Shown piece by piece: positions 33,932-42,401 of a stretch of 64,000 nt of DNA (the first letter of the stretch is position 1; each line of letters starts with the position of its first letter). The position numbers and the translations under genes were made by a program. The stretch is taken from the NCBI GenBank assembly GCA_964563925.1, contig CAZLZD010000013.1, positions 25,545 through 89,544 on the forward strand, read 5' to 3'. Under the pieces are notes generated by a model. The model did no database searches. It was not told the DNA's origin and saw only the letters and a list, made by a program, of their open reading frames with translations. The DNA comes from JAUILA01 sp964563925 (GTDB lineage Bacteria > Bacteroidota > Bacteroidia > Cytophagales > Cyclobacteriaceae).

Positions 33932-35395
33932 TTAACTCGCCAATAAATTCAACATACGGCTCAAAACTTCTTTGTCGTCGAAGGGATGCCTCACCCCTTC
34001 GATTTCCTGGTATTTTTCGTGTCCCTTTCCGGCCACTAAAATGATATCCCCTGCCTTTCCCATCATGCAGGCAGTTTTTATGGCTTCCTCGCGGTCAGCC
34101 ACCACGAGGGTTTTCTTATAGTCTGCCGGACTCACCCCGGCTTGCATATCTTTTATTATCTCAATCGGATCTTCAAACCGGGGATTATCCGAGGTAAGAA
34201 TGATCTTGTCACTGAATTTGCACGCAATGGAGGCCATCAGCGGACGTTTTCCCTTATCCCGGTTTCCTCCGCATCCCACCACGGTGATCACCTGCTCATT
34301 CCCGGTTCGGAATTCGCGAATCGTTTCCAGTACATTCTGCAGCGCGTCCGGAGTATGGGCGTAATCAACCAGGGCGGTGATCCGCGTATCGGAGATTACC
34401 TGTTCAAAGCGTCCGGGGGCTCCTTCGGTGAGGGTAAGCTGGCGCAGTATCTCATCTGCCTCCTCATCCAGGAGAATGCCGGCCGCATATGCCGCCAGTA
34501 AATTGTAGGCATTGAAATCACCGATCAGCCTGAACCAGGCCTGCCTCCCGTCAATATCAAGTTCGAGTCCCTGCAACGAGTTGGATAATAATTTTGCCTT
34601 GAACTCGGCCGGACTTCTCAGGGCATAGGTATGCTTGCTGGCCCGGGTATTCTGCAGCATTACCCGTCCGCGCTTGTCATCCACATTGGTCAGTGCAAAC
34701 GCCTCGGAAGTTAAATGATCAAAGAGCAGCTTCTTGCTGGCTATGTAATGATCGAATGTTTTGTGGTAATCGAGGTGGTCATGCGTGATATTGGTGAAAA
34801 TGGCCCCGGTAAACGAAACGCCGAATACCCTTTTCTGATCGAGGGCATGGGAAGACACCTCCATGAAAGCATGGGTACAGCCCTCATCAACCATCTTCCG
34901 AAGTAGCTGGTTGATACTTAATGCGTCCGGGGTGGTATGAGTGGCCTCTGCGGTCTCATCACCGATCCTGTTCACTACGGTGGATAGCAAGCCGGACTTA
35001 TATCCCATGTTGGTGAACAGGTTATACAATACTGTGGCGACCGTAGTCTTGCCATTGGTACCGGTAACACCCACCAGCTTCAGCGAGGCGGCCGGGTTCC
35101 CGTAGAAATTACTTGCCATCAGGCTGAGTGCCTCGGCACTGTCGCGGACAGCCACATAAGTGATACCTTCCTGCATTTCCAGAGGAAGCTCTTCGCAAAC
35201 AATGGCGGTGGCACCGTCGGCAATGGCGGCCGGAATAAACCGGTGACCGTCTGCCTGGGTTCCTCGTACCGCTACGAAGACAGAATCCTCTTCCACTTTC
35301 CTTGAGTCAAAGACAATTTCACTGATCTCGCGGCTCATATCACCGGAGGCTGAGATCAGGGAAACTTTGTACAATATGTCTTTTAGTACAGGCAT
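33932..35395 (-). CDS. murE: UDP-MurNAc-tripeptide synthetase (meso-diaminopimelate-adding)
   Basis: Adds the third stem residue to UDP-MurNAc-L-Ala-D-Glu. The 487-residue Mur ligase has the ATP loop GTNGKTTV at 112-119, HTTPDALSINQLL and TSDNPRFEDP. The DNPR motif is that of enzymes that use meso-diaminopimelate rather than lysine, so a DAP-type wall is predicted. The start codon overlaps the ftsI stop by one base (TAATG). Confidence 0.96.
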   Translation of the reverse strand: MPVLKDILYKVSLISASGDMSREISEIVFDSRKVEEDSVFVAVRGTQADGHRFIPAAIADGATAIVCEELPLEMQEGITYVAVRDSAEALSLMASNFYGNPAASLKLVGVTGTNGKTTVATVLYNLFTNMGYKSGLLSTVVNRIGDETAEATHTTPDALSINQLLRKMVDEGCTHAFMEVSSHALDQKRVFGVSFTGAIFTNITHDHLDYHKTFDHYIASKKLLFDHLTSEAFALTNVDDKRGRVMLQNTRASKHTYALRSPAEFKAKLLSNSLQGLELDIDGRQAWFRLIGDFNAYNLLAAYAAGILLDEEADEILRQLTLTEGAPGRFEQVISDTRITALVDYAHTPDALQNVLETIREFRTGNEQVITVVGCGGNRDKGKRPLMASIACKFSDKIILTSDNPRFEDPIEIIKDMQAGVSPADYKKTLVVADREEAIKTACMMGKAGDIILVAGKGHEKYQEIEGVRHPFDDKEVLSRMLNLLAS

Positions 35396-37482
35396 TAACT
35401 CAGTTCAATCAAAATTTCACTTCCTTTTCGGATGGTCACGCCCGGGAGTGTGGATTGTCTCTTCACGCGTCCCTTGCCACGATACCTCACACGCATTCCC
35501 CGGCTTTCCAGCAGGTAAATCGCATCGCGAAGGGTCATCCCGGTCACATTGGGAACCTGCAACTCATTCTCCGGCTGCTCTTCCCAGGTAATCGTATCCT
35601 GCTCCACCTGCGTACGCACCCACCCATCCAGGTTCTCAGGACGCTGTGGTATATCAAGTTCCTCGCAAAGCAAATCGAGTTCCTTGTATAATCCGGCGCG
35701 GATAACGGGAAAGGTCCCGTCCCCTTCCTCTTCCAGGACTACGGGGTCATGCAGCTCAATATCCCGGGCATAGATATTATCGGCAATCTCCCTGAAGACA
35801 GGGGCGGCCACATTGGAACCGTATTGTCTCCAGCCCCTGGGGTTCTTAATCACCACGATCGCGCTGTATTTTGGATTGTCGGCTGGAAAATAGCCGGCAA
35901 ATGAGGTGAGGTACTTGCGGGTATAGCGGCCATTCTCCAGCACCTGAGCGGTCCCGGTCTTGCCTGCAATGGCATAATGCTCGTTTTTGATATTCATGGC
36001 AGTACCCCGTTCCACCACGCCCTCAAGGATCTCCTGAAGTTTTTCGAGGGTTTCGGTCGAACATATCTTCCGGTTGATAACCTGCGGTTTGAATTCTTCT
36101 ATTATGCGGTCTGCATTCCTTATTCGCTTCACCAGGTAAGGACGAACCATCTTACCGTCGTTGGCCACGGCATTGTAGACCGAAAGCGTCTGAAGGGGGG
36201 TAAGCTCAAGCCCGTAGCCATACGCCATCCAGGGGAGAGTTATACCGCTCCAGTCTTTGTCTTTCGGGCGCTTGATTTTGGGAATTCCCTCCCCCTTGAT
36301 CTGCATGCCCAGGGGCGACGAAAGCCCGAGTTCGTCCACATAGTGAAGGAACCGGTCAGGATTTAGTCCGAAATATTTATCCATCAGCTTGGCCATTGCC
36401 ACATTGGAGGATTTTTCAAATGCCTCCCTGATGGTGATCATGCCGTATCCGCCCGCATCATGATCCTTCACCACGTTATTATAAAACTGGTACGTTCCGT
36501 CTCCGGTATCCACACTGTCTTCCAGGCTGATATTCGTCTCTTCCAGGAGGGCCAGCATGGTCACCAGCTTAAAGGTGGAACCGGGCTCCCTGAGGCCACC
36601 CACCGCATAATTGTACCTTTCGTAATAATATCCCTCATCACTCCGGCTCAGGTTGGAGATCGCCTTAATCTCACCGGTAGCCACCTCGGTCACCACCACC
36701 GTACCATAATCTGCTGAATGATACTCCAGGGCGCGCAACAGGGCTGTTTCCGATACATCCTGCAGGTTGATGTCGATGGTTGTTTCGATATCATACCCAT
36801 TCTCCGTGCGAATTTCCGTACCATCATAAACCGGACGCCAGCTGCCACCGGCTATTTTCTGGTAGAGGGCCTGTCCGTCTTTGCCTGCCAGGTAATTATC
36901 GAAGCTGTACTCCAGTCCGGCTCCCCGCTTATTCTCATTGATAAATCCGATTGTCCGCTTGCTGAGGTTATTAAACGGATGGAACCGCTTATCCACTTTT
37001 TCAAAGATGACCCCGCCGCCCAGTCTGCCTTCACGAAAGACAGGCCATTTTTCCATTTTTTTCTTATCCTGGTACCCGACTTGCTGCCGGCTCACCAGGA
37101 GATACTGACGGCCTTCTGCCCGGGCATTTTTCAGCTTTGTCTTGTAGGATTCACGGCTCATATCCCCGAAATGACGGGAAAGCAAAAGGGCCAGTGAATC
37201 CAGCCCTTTTTGAAAAGTCTCTTCAGATGCCCTCGTGGCATCGAAGCCAACCCTGTAGAAAGGCAGCGAAGTGGCCAGAAGACTGCCGTTGTCCGAATAA
37301 ATATTCCCTCTTGTGGCCTTGATCGTTTTGTTGGAATACGCAATCTGATCCGCCATTTCGGACCAACGTTCACCCTCTGCAAACTGGATATGACTCACCC
37401 TGTATATGATGGCCGTCGCAAAGAGGACCACCATCAGGAAAGCCAGGCGGCTGCGCAGTAATATGGACTTCTTAATATTCAC
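35395..37482 (-). CDS. ftsI: Septal penicillin-binding protein (transpeptidase) with PASTA domain
   Basis: Class B penicillin-binding protein that cross-links septal peptidoglycan. The 695-residue protein has an N-terminal membrane anchor (about 12-28), the dimerisation/pedestal domain, then the transpeptidase domain with SxxK STFK at 302-305, SSN at 358-360 and KTG at 508-510. The last 60 or so residues form one PASTA domain (VPNVTGMTLRDAIYLLE), as in other Bacteroidetes FtsI. The start is GTG and lies 11 nt inside the ftsL gene. Confidence 0.95.
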   Translation of the reverse strand: MNIKKSILLRSRLAFLMVVLFATAIIYRVSHIQFAEGERWSEMADQIAYSNKTIKATRGNIYSDNGSLLATSLPFYRVGFDATRASEETFQKGLDSLALLLSRHFGDMSRESYKTKLKNARAEGRQYLLVSRQQVGYQDKKKMEKWPVFREGRLGGGVIFEKVDKRFHPFNNLSKRTIGFINENKRGAGLEYSFDNYLAGKDGQALYQKIAGGSWRPVYDGTEIRTENGYDIETTIDINLQDVSETALLRALEYHSADYGTVVVTEVATGEIKAISNLSRSDEGYYYERYNYAVGGLREPGSTFKLVTMLALLEETNISLEDSVDTGDGTYQFYNNVVKDHDAGGYGMITIREAFEKSSNVAMAKLMDKYFGLNPDRFLHYVDELGLSSPLGMQIKGEGIPKIKRPKDKDWSGITLPWMAYGYGLELTPLQTLSVYNAVANDGKMVRPYLVKRIRNADRIIEEFKPQVINRKICSTETLEKLQEILEGVVERGTAMNIKNEHYAIAGKTGTAQVLENGRYTRKYLTSFAGYFPADNPKYSAIVVIKNPRGWRQYGSNVAAPVFREIADNIYARDIELHDPVVLEEEGDGTFPVIRAGLYKELDLLCEELDIPQRPENLDGWVRTQVEQDTITWEEQPENELQVPNVTGMTLRDAIYLLESRGMRVRYRGKGRVKRQSTLPGVTIRKGSEILIELS

Positions 37483-37846
37483 CTTCTTCGATCACAATTT
37501 TTTCGGGTGGAATCACACTTTCCACAATCCCCCTCTTACGGACACTTTTTGCCACCTCTGACTGCTTGCTGGCAAACATATAATCGCTTTTCAGCGTGGT
37601 ATAATCAGCCCGAAGATCTTCGACTTCCACTTTGAGACGGTCAATCTTGCGGACTGTCTTTTCAGCATAATGCGAGTTTCCTATATAGAATATGCCCAGG
37701 ACAGTCAGGAAAAGCACATAAGGGACATACTTGACGGGAACCCCGCTCTCAAACACCACGGGAATCCTCAAGGCTTCCTCGATCCGGGTGAAAATGCTCT
37801 TTCGCCCGGTAGCCTTATTTGATACTTTATATGTGTTTGTTGCCAT
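37472..37846 (-). CDS. ftsL: FtsL-like cell division protein
   Basis: A 124-residue bitopic protein with a basic cytoplasmic N-terminus, one membrane span (about 41-57, YVPYVLFLTVLGIFYIG) and a periplasmic coiled coil (KTVRKIDRLKVEVEDLRADY). Sequence similarity between FtsL proteins is low, so the call rests on topology and on its place between rsmH and ftsI. It would form the FtsQLB-type complex that activates FtsW/FtsI. It overlaps ftsI by 11 nt. Confidence 0.88.
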   Translation of the reverse strand: MATNTYKVSNKATGRKSIFTRIEEALRIPVVFESGVPVKYVPYVLFLTVLGIFYIGNSHYAEKTVRKIDRLKVEVEDLRADYTTLKSDYMFASKQSEVAKSVRKRGIVESVIPPEKIVIEEGEY

Positions 37847-37849
37847 CGT

Positions 37850-38767
37850 CTATTTCTTTTCCGCTATTCTAAGTTTGGCACTTCGTGCCCTGTTGTTTCT
37901 TTGTATTTCTTCCTCTGAAGCAGTCAAAGGTTTACGGGTCAGTGGCTCAAACGGCCTGATCACGTTACCGTAAAAATCTTTCTCCAGGTTCCCCTTCACA
38001 TTGCCGGTATTTATGAAATTCTTCACAATCCGGTCTTCAAGGGAATGATAGGACATGACGACCAACCGTCCGCCTTCATTCATCAGACCCGGCGTTTGCT
38101 CGAGTACTTCCTCCAGCGCCACCAGCTCTTCGTTAACTTCGATCCGCAAGGCCTGGAACACCTGGGCATAGTACCGGTTCTCCCGTCCCCGTTTTGCAAA
38201 TCGACCGAGTACGTCCTTTAATTCGCTTATCGTTTCAAATGGCTTCCGGGCTCGTGCCGCCACCAGCGCTGCTGCGAGGGTTTTGGCATTCCGGACCTCT
38301 CCGTACATGCCCAGGATCCGATGCAGCTCTTTTTCCTCACTGGTATTCAGCACATCGGCAGCCGTTCGGGCGAGGTTGCGATCCATTCGCATATCCAGGC
38401 CAGCGTCGAACCGCGTACTGAATCCACGGTCAGCTTCGTTGATCTGGTGGGAGGATACCCCCAGGTCAGCAAGCAGTCCGTCTATCCGGCTTACCCCGTA
38501 CATCTTCAGGAAACGATGAAGGAACCTGAAATTTGCTTCAATTAATGTGAAAGAACGATTTGTGATTCCGGAGGCATTCCGGACCGCATCTGCATCCTGG
38601 TCGAAAGCAAACAATTTGCCTGTTGTCAACCTTTCCAGAATAGCTTTGCTGTGACCGCCTCCTCCGAATGTCACGTCGACATAAATCCCTTCCGGATTTA
38701 TATTGAGCCCCTCCATGCACTCTTCCAGCATGACAGGAACATGATATTCGCTGCCTGATGTCTCCAT
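37850..38767 (-). CDS. rsmH: 16S rRNA (cytosine1402-N4)-methyltransferase
   Basis: SAM-dependent methyltransferase that modifies C1402 in the ribosomal P site. The 305-residue protein begins with HVPVMLEECMEGL, then DVTFGGGGHSKAIL (SAM loop), LADLGVSSHQI and RFAKRGRENRYYAQVFQALRI before the C-terminal SYHSLEDRIVKNF, all diagnostic. It follows mraZ after 6 nt and precedes ftsL by 3 nt. Confidence 0.97.
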   Translation of the reverse strand: METSGSEYHVPVMLEECMEGLNINPEGIYVDVTFGGGGHSKAILERLTTGKLFAFDQDADAVRNASGITNRSFTLIEANFRFLHRFLKMYGVSRIDGLLADLGVSSHQINEADRGFSTRFDAGLDMRMDRNLARTAADVLNTSEEKELHRILGMYGEVRNAKTLAAALVAARARKPFETISELKDVLGRFAKRGRENRYYAQVFQALRIEVNEELVALEEVLEQTPGLMNEGGRLVVMSYHSLEDRIVKNFINTGNVKGNLEKDFYGNVIRPFEPLTRKPLTASEEEIQRNNRARSAKLRIAEKK

Positions 38768-38773
38768 GCAGCG

Positions 38774-39217
38774 TCAGTCCATCAGGTACTTTTCCGCGAG
38801 TTTTGACAACTCGTCAGGATCGTCAATGGTCTGATCCGTGTATCGTTCAGGATTCCAGATCTCCACCCGTAACCCTGTTCCCACTACCAGCGCTTCCTTC
38901 TCAAGCCCGGCATATTCCATCATCGGCTTAGGCAGCAAAATGCGCCCGCTACCGTCAATTTCCACCTGCGCGACGCTGCTGAAGAAATTGCGCTGCAACA
39001 TGCGGTGCTCCTTGTTGAATTCATTCAGCCCTGCAATCTTCTGATAGGTCTTTTTGAACTCGACCATGGGATACAGAATCAGGCAAGGCTCAAAAGCCAT
39101 TCTCAGAACCACCTCATTACCAGCATCTTCCGGGAAAGATCCCTTGATCCTTGAGGGCAATACAAGGCGCCCTTTCGCATCAATTTTACAGTCATATTTG
39201 CTGGCGAGGAATGTCAC
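38774..39217 (-). CDS. mraZ: Transcriptional regulator MraZ
   Basis: A 147-residue protein of two SpoVT/AbrB-like domains (DAKGRLVLPSRIKG and DGSGRILLPKPMMEYAGL) that oligomerises into rings and binds repeats at its own promoter, controlling the dcw cluster. Length is normal. The start is a GTG at 39217. Three GTGG repeats at 10-bp spacing and a -7 box lie just upstream, so the autoregulatory circuit described in other bacteria is very likely present. Confidence 0.95.
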   Translation of the reverse strand: MTFLASKYDCKIDAKGRLVLPSRIKGSFPEDAGNEVVLRMAFEPCLILYPMVEFKKTYQKIAGLNEFNKEHRMLQRNFFSSVAQVEIDGSGRILLPKPMMEYAGLEKEALVVGTGLRVEIWNPERYTDQTIDDPDELSKLAEKYLMD

Positions 39218-39246
39218 AACGGCTCAAGTGCTTCTTTTCTAATAAA

Positions 39247-39300
39247 CAAACATATAAAAATATCTGACATTTTCCACCACATCCTCCCACTTTTCACCAC
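39247..39300 (-). promoter_or_regulatory. mraZ/dcw promoter and MraZ operator
   Basis: On the minus strand three GTGG boxes begin at 39300, 39290 and 39280 (GTGGT, GTGGG, GTGGT), each separated by 5 nt. That is the 10-bp period of the TGGGN-N5 repeats bound by MraZ in other bacteria. About 22 bp further downstream is TATGTTTG (39254-39247), a perfect TAnnTTTG -7 box, and the mraZ GTG follows 30 nt later. The boxes would cover the -33 region, so bound MraZ should compete with RNA polymerase. Confidence 0.75.
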
Positions 39301-39334
39301 TTTTTTCCCCAGAGTTCCATTTACCTCATTTTAC

Positions 39335-39349
39335 TGCTATTTAATAGCA
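39335..39349. repeat. Short dyad between caiB-like gene and mraZ
   Basis: TGCTATT and AATAGCA are perfect inverted 7-mers around one T. The dyad lies about 80 bp upstream of the mraZ -7 box and could be a regulator site; there is no T-run to make it a terminator. Confidence 0.3.
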
Positions 39350-39441
39350 ATTCTATTCCATTCGGCCCGGGGTAAATCGTGCCGATGGGAGGGATTAACA
39401 GGAAAATGTAAGCTAAAGTGGAGGAAAGTGGCAGGTTCTGT

Positions 39442-40572
39442 TCAGCTGTCTTCCAGCCAGTCCTTCCTGATCTCAGCCGCATGTTCATTGAGCTGCGGAG
39501 GACGGCTTATGTGGCCTGGAAGCTCCAGGCCTGACGCGATAAATGTGCGTATTCCACGGAGTGTTTCGTCATTCAGGTGGATGGCCCGACTGGCCTCTAT
39601 GGCTTCACCTGCTGTACGAATTTCGCCGGCAGGGATGTGGTGATTATGAAAATATTCAAGAAGTGCGGCCCGGGTGCGGGAAGCTGCTGCCTGCTGAAGA
39701 ATGGGGAACAGCTCCGCGCGGTGTGCGACACGCATGCGGTTGGTGGCAAACCGATCATCGGAAGCCAGCGATTCCAGTCCGTTCAAACCGGTCAGCGCCT
39801 GAAACTGCCGGTCATTGCCAATAGCCAGGATAACCTGTAGACCATCGCGGGTGGTCACAATTTCACCATAGGGAGCAATATTTGGGTGAAGGGAACCAGT
39901 CGGGGCCGGATCAGACCCTGCGACCAGGTAATTGGCCCCCTGATTGGCAAGCGAACTAACCGCGGCATCCAGTAATGAAACCGACACATGGGCTCCCCTT
40001 CCGGTATTCATGCGCCGGATCAGAGCTACCAGCAGGGCCTCTTTCAGCTGGTGTCCGGCGAGAAGATCAATCAGTGCGACAGGCATTTTTTGAGGAAGTC
40101 CGGGTGAATTGCTATTGAGAAACATAAATCCGGATTCGGCCTGCAGGACCGCATCGTATCCTGCCCTTGGATTATCAAGGCCATAGCCGGTGATCTGTCC
40201 GTAAAGCAGTTTGGGGTGCTTTACGGAAACCGATGCATAATCGAGACCTAGATTTTCAGAAACGCCTGGTCTGAAACTGGATATGAGTATATCGGACTTT
40301 CCAATGAGGCGGTGAAGGAAGTTCATATCCGCCGGATCTCTCAGGTCGAGTGCGACCGAGCGTTTGCCCCAGTTGACTGCCGTGAAATAGGCGGACATAT
40401 CCTGTTTCTCATCGGCCATTCTCCATGTCCTGGTGACATCACCTGTTCCTCGCGGCTCTACCTTCACTACATCCGCTCCGAGCTCGGCGAAGAACTGACC
40501 AACAGCCGGACCGGCAAGTACGGAAGCAAGCTCCAGCACCCGTATCTGGGAAAACACATTACTCCTGTCCAT
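39442..40572 (-). CDS. Class III CoA-transferase (CaiB/BaiF family)
   Basis: A 376-residue enzyme that moves coenzyme A between acyl-CoA and a free carboxylic acid. It starts RVLELASVLAGPAVGQFFAELGADV..., the family opening, and has the catalytic aspartate Asp140 in AGYDAVLQAESGFM, the usual GYDxxxQAxSG pattern. The substrate pair is unknown. The protein is near the short end for the family (about 380-430) but seems complete. No acyl-CoA dehydrogenase or racemase gene is nearby; the divergent neighbour is a flavoprotein reductase. Confidence 0.9.
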   Translation of the reverse strand: MDRSNVFSQIRVLELASVLAGPAVGQFFAELGADVVKVEPRGTGDVTRTWRMADEKQDMSAYFTAVNWGKRSVALDLRDPADMNFLHRLIGKSDILISSFRPGVSENLGLDYASVSVKHPKLLYGQITGYGLDNPRAGYDAVLQAESGFMFLNSNSPGLPQKMPVALIDLLAGHQLKEALLVALIRRMNTGRGAHVSVSLLDAAVSSLANQGANYLVAGSDPAPTGSLHPNIAPYGEIVTTRDGLQVILAIGNDRQFQALTGLNGLESLASDDRFATNRMRVAHRAELFPILQQAAASRTRAALLEYFHNHHIPAGEIRTAGEAIEASRAIHLNDETLRGIRTFIASGLELPGHISRPPQLNEHAAEIRKDWLEDS

Positions 40573-40937
40573 CCTGGATTAATATTTCTTCTAATGTAAG
40601 GAAGCTGACCTAATTTTCAGGCACACCGCTTTAACTTCCTTGCAGGACAAGGAGACGGGTAACATTACCCCGCATCCCTTGTTACTCCCCTGCTATGATC
40701 ACAGGGATGCTGGTTATACAGGCATCATGTTCAGGCCATTTTTTCCGGGTTTTAGGAGAATGTACTTGCAGGGAACAGGGTGAAATGTGTTTATTGGTTA
40801 AAGACCCAGCCGAACTGATAATCCATGGAATCGCCTCACCTGGCAGTCCCAGGATAAATGTCTGTTCATTGCACTCAAAGGCTGTTGGGTCTCCGTTAGG
40901 AATGGCGGGCGTGTTTAAAATATCATGAGGAAATGTT
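40573..40937. other. 365-bp intergenic region without a supported gene
   Basis: This is the spacer between the divergent CoA-transferase and flavoprotein reductase genes. It contains the near-palindrome GGGTAACATTACCC at 40657-40670, inside a wider outer repeat ACAAGG/CCTTGT (40647-40682), which could be an operator. An open frame of 77 codons (40695-40928, plus) and a longer antisense one exist, but neither gives a protein-like composition or a family I recognise. No TAnnTTTG box is positioned to serve either gene. Confidence 0.5.
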
Positions 40938-42299
40938 ATGAAAGAATTTGATTCGGTAATAATAGGCGCGGGGCAGGCTGGCCCCTCCCTTGCCGCATCC
41001 CTGGCGGACAAAGGCGAAAAGGTAGCCCTCATCGAACGTAATTTACCGGGAGGAACCTGCGTAAATACCGGTTGCACCCCCACCAAGACAATGGTGGCCA
41101 GTGCCCGGGCCATATGGATGGCACAACAGGGTGCGGAGTATGGCTTTCAGGTGGATGGCACTATCCGAGCGAATATGAAAAGGATCAGGGAACGCAAAGA
41201 CCAAATTGTGAAGGAAAGCCGGAATGGCCTGGTCAACTGGATGGAGAATACCAGTGGCCTGTCGTTGATCATGGGACATGCCAGGTTTACTGATAACCAG
41301 CAAGTGATGGTGGGGAACGAATTACTAAAGGCAGAAAAATTTTTTATCAATTCGGGAGGGCGCCCCCGTCTCATGGATGATGCAGATACTATACCCTACC
41401 TTACCAATAAAAGTGTGATGGAGCTGTCTGAGGTTCCCGAACACCTTGTGATAGTAGGTGGTAGCTATATCGGCCTTGAATTTGGCCAGATGTTCCGTCG
41501 GTTCGGGGCAAGGGTGACAATTGTTGAAAAAGGCGACAGGATTCTTCACCAGGAGGATGAAAAAACAAGCAGGGCTATCCATTCATTCATGACCCGAGAG
41601 GGAGTCAGGTTTCGCCTCGGGGCAGAATGTATCCACACCACCCGGTCTGGCAATAACTTTCAGGTGCATATTGACTGTGAGAGTGGTGCCCCGGTTATTG
41701 AAGCCACGCATGTCCTGCTGGCAATCGGACGGGTGCCTAATACAGATGACATAGGTCTTGAAGAAACGTCCGTAAAAACCGATGAACGCGGATACATCCG
41801 GGTAGATGACACCCTTAAGACCACCGCCCCGCATATTTGGGCGCTCGGGGATTGTAACGGAAACGCTGCATTTACCCACGTTGCCTACAATGATTATGAG
41901 ATTGTATTCGATCAGTTGTATGGTTCGAAGAATCGCCGGGCTTCAGACCGCATTCAGTGTTACAGCCTGTATACCGATCCTCCACTCGCCCGTATCGGAA
42001 TCAGCCGGCCTGAGGCGGCAGAGAAAAAAATGCTGGTCGCGCACCTGCCGATGGACAAGGTATCACGGGCAAAGGAGAAGGGTGAAACAGACGGATTCAT
42101 GGAGATATATATCAATCCGGAAAATGACCGGATTACCGGCGCCACCATGCTGGGAACTGGTTGCGATGAAGTTATTCACAGCGTTCTCGACATTATGTAC
42201 GCCGGGGTATCCTATCAGGTGATACGTGATGCTGTGCATATTCACCCGACGGTATCCGAACTCATACCCACCATGCTCAAGTCCGTAGAGGAGCTCTGA
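40938..42299 (+). CDS. FAD-dependent pyridine nucleotide-disulfide oxidoreductase, mercuric reductase-like
   Basis: A 453-residue class I flavoprotein disulfide reductase: FAD loop VIIGAGQAGPSLAASLA, redox-active pair Cys41-Cys46 (GGTCVNTGCTPTK), NAD(P) loop VIVGGSYIGLEFGQMF, the second FAD motif IWALGDCNG and a C-terminal interface with VHIHPTVSELIPTM. It resembles the mercuric reductase/dihydrolipoamide dehydrogenase group but has no N-terminal HMA domain and no vicinal C-terminal Cys pair, so it is unlikely to be a true MerA. The physiological disulfide or other acceptor is unknown. It faces away from the CoA-transferase gene. Confidence 0.88.
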   Translation: MKEFDSVIIGAGQAGPSLAASLADKGEKVALIERNLPGGTCVNTGCTPTKTMVASARAIWMAQQGAEYGFQVDGTIRANMKRIRERKDQIVKESRNGLVNWMENTSGLSLIMGHARFTDNQQVMVGNELLKAEKFFINSGGRPRLMDDADTIPYLTNKSVMELSEVPEHLVIVGGSYIGLEFGQMFRRFGARVTIVEKGDRILHQEDEKTSRAIHSFMTREGVRFRLGAECIHTTRSGNNFQVHIDCESGAPVIEATHVLLAIGRVPNTDDIGLEETSVKTDERGYIRVDDTLKTTAPHIWALGDCNGNAAFTHVAYNDYEIVFDQLYGSKNRRASDRIQCYSLYTDPPLARIGISRPEAAEKKMLVAHLPMDKVSRAKEKGETDGFMEIYINPENDRITGATMLGTGCDEVIHSVLDIMYAGVSYQVIRDAVHIHPTVSELIPTMLKSVEEL

Positions 42300-42386
42300 C
42301 CAGGAGCACGCTGTGCATGACCTTATCAGTTTGTCGTCACGGGAACCAAATCGGTTCCGTATAACTTTAATTGATGTGGTTTTCAT

Positions 42387-42394
42387 TAATTTTG
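42387..42394 (+). promoter_or_regulatory. Putative mnmA promoter -7 box
   Basis: TAATTTTG, a perfect TAnnTTTG match, ends 7 nt before the mnmA ATG at 42402. A convincing -33 element is not evident. As for bamD, the geometry predicts a message with almost no leader. Confidence 0.42.
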
Positions 42395-42401
42395 CAGTGT
42401 C

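Noticed and set aside
40682..41113. 143-codon minus-strand ORF and a 77-codon plus-strand ORF in the CoA-transferase/reductase spacer
   Set aside because: The minus ORF runs antisense through the FAD-binding part of the reductase; both have unconvincing composition and no known domain.
40938..42299. True mercuric reductase
   Set aside because: No HMA domain, no C-terminal vicinal cysteines and no other mer gene nearby; only the general flavoprotein reductase call is supported.
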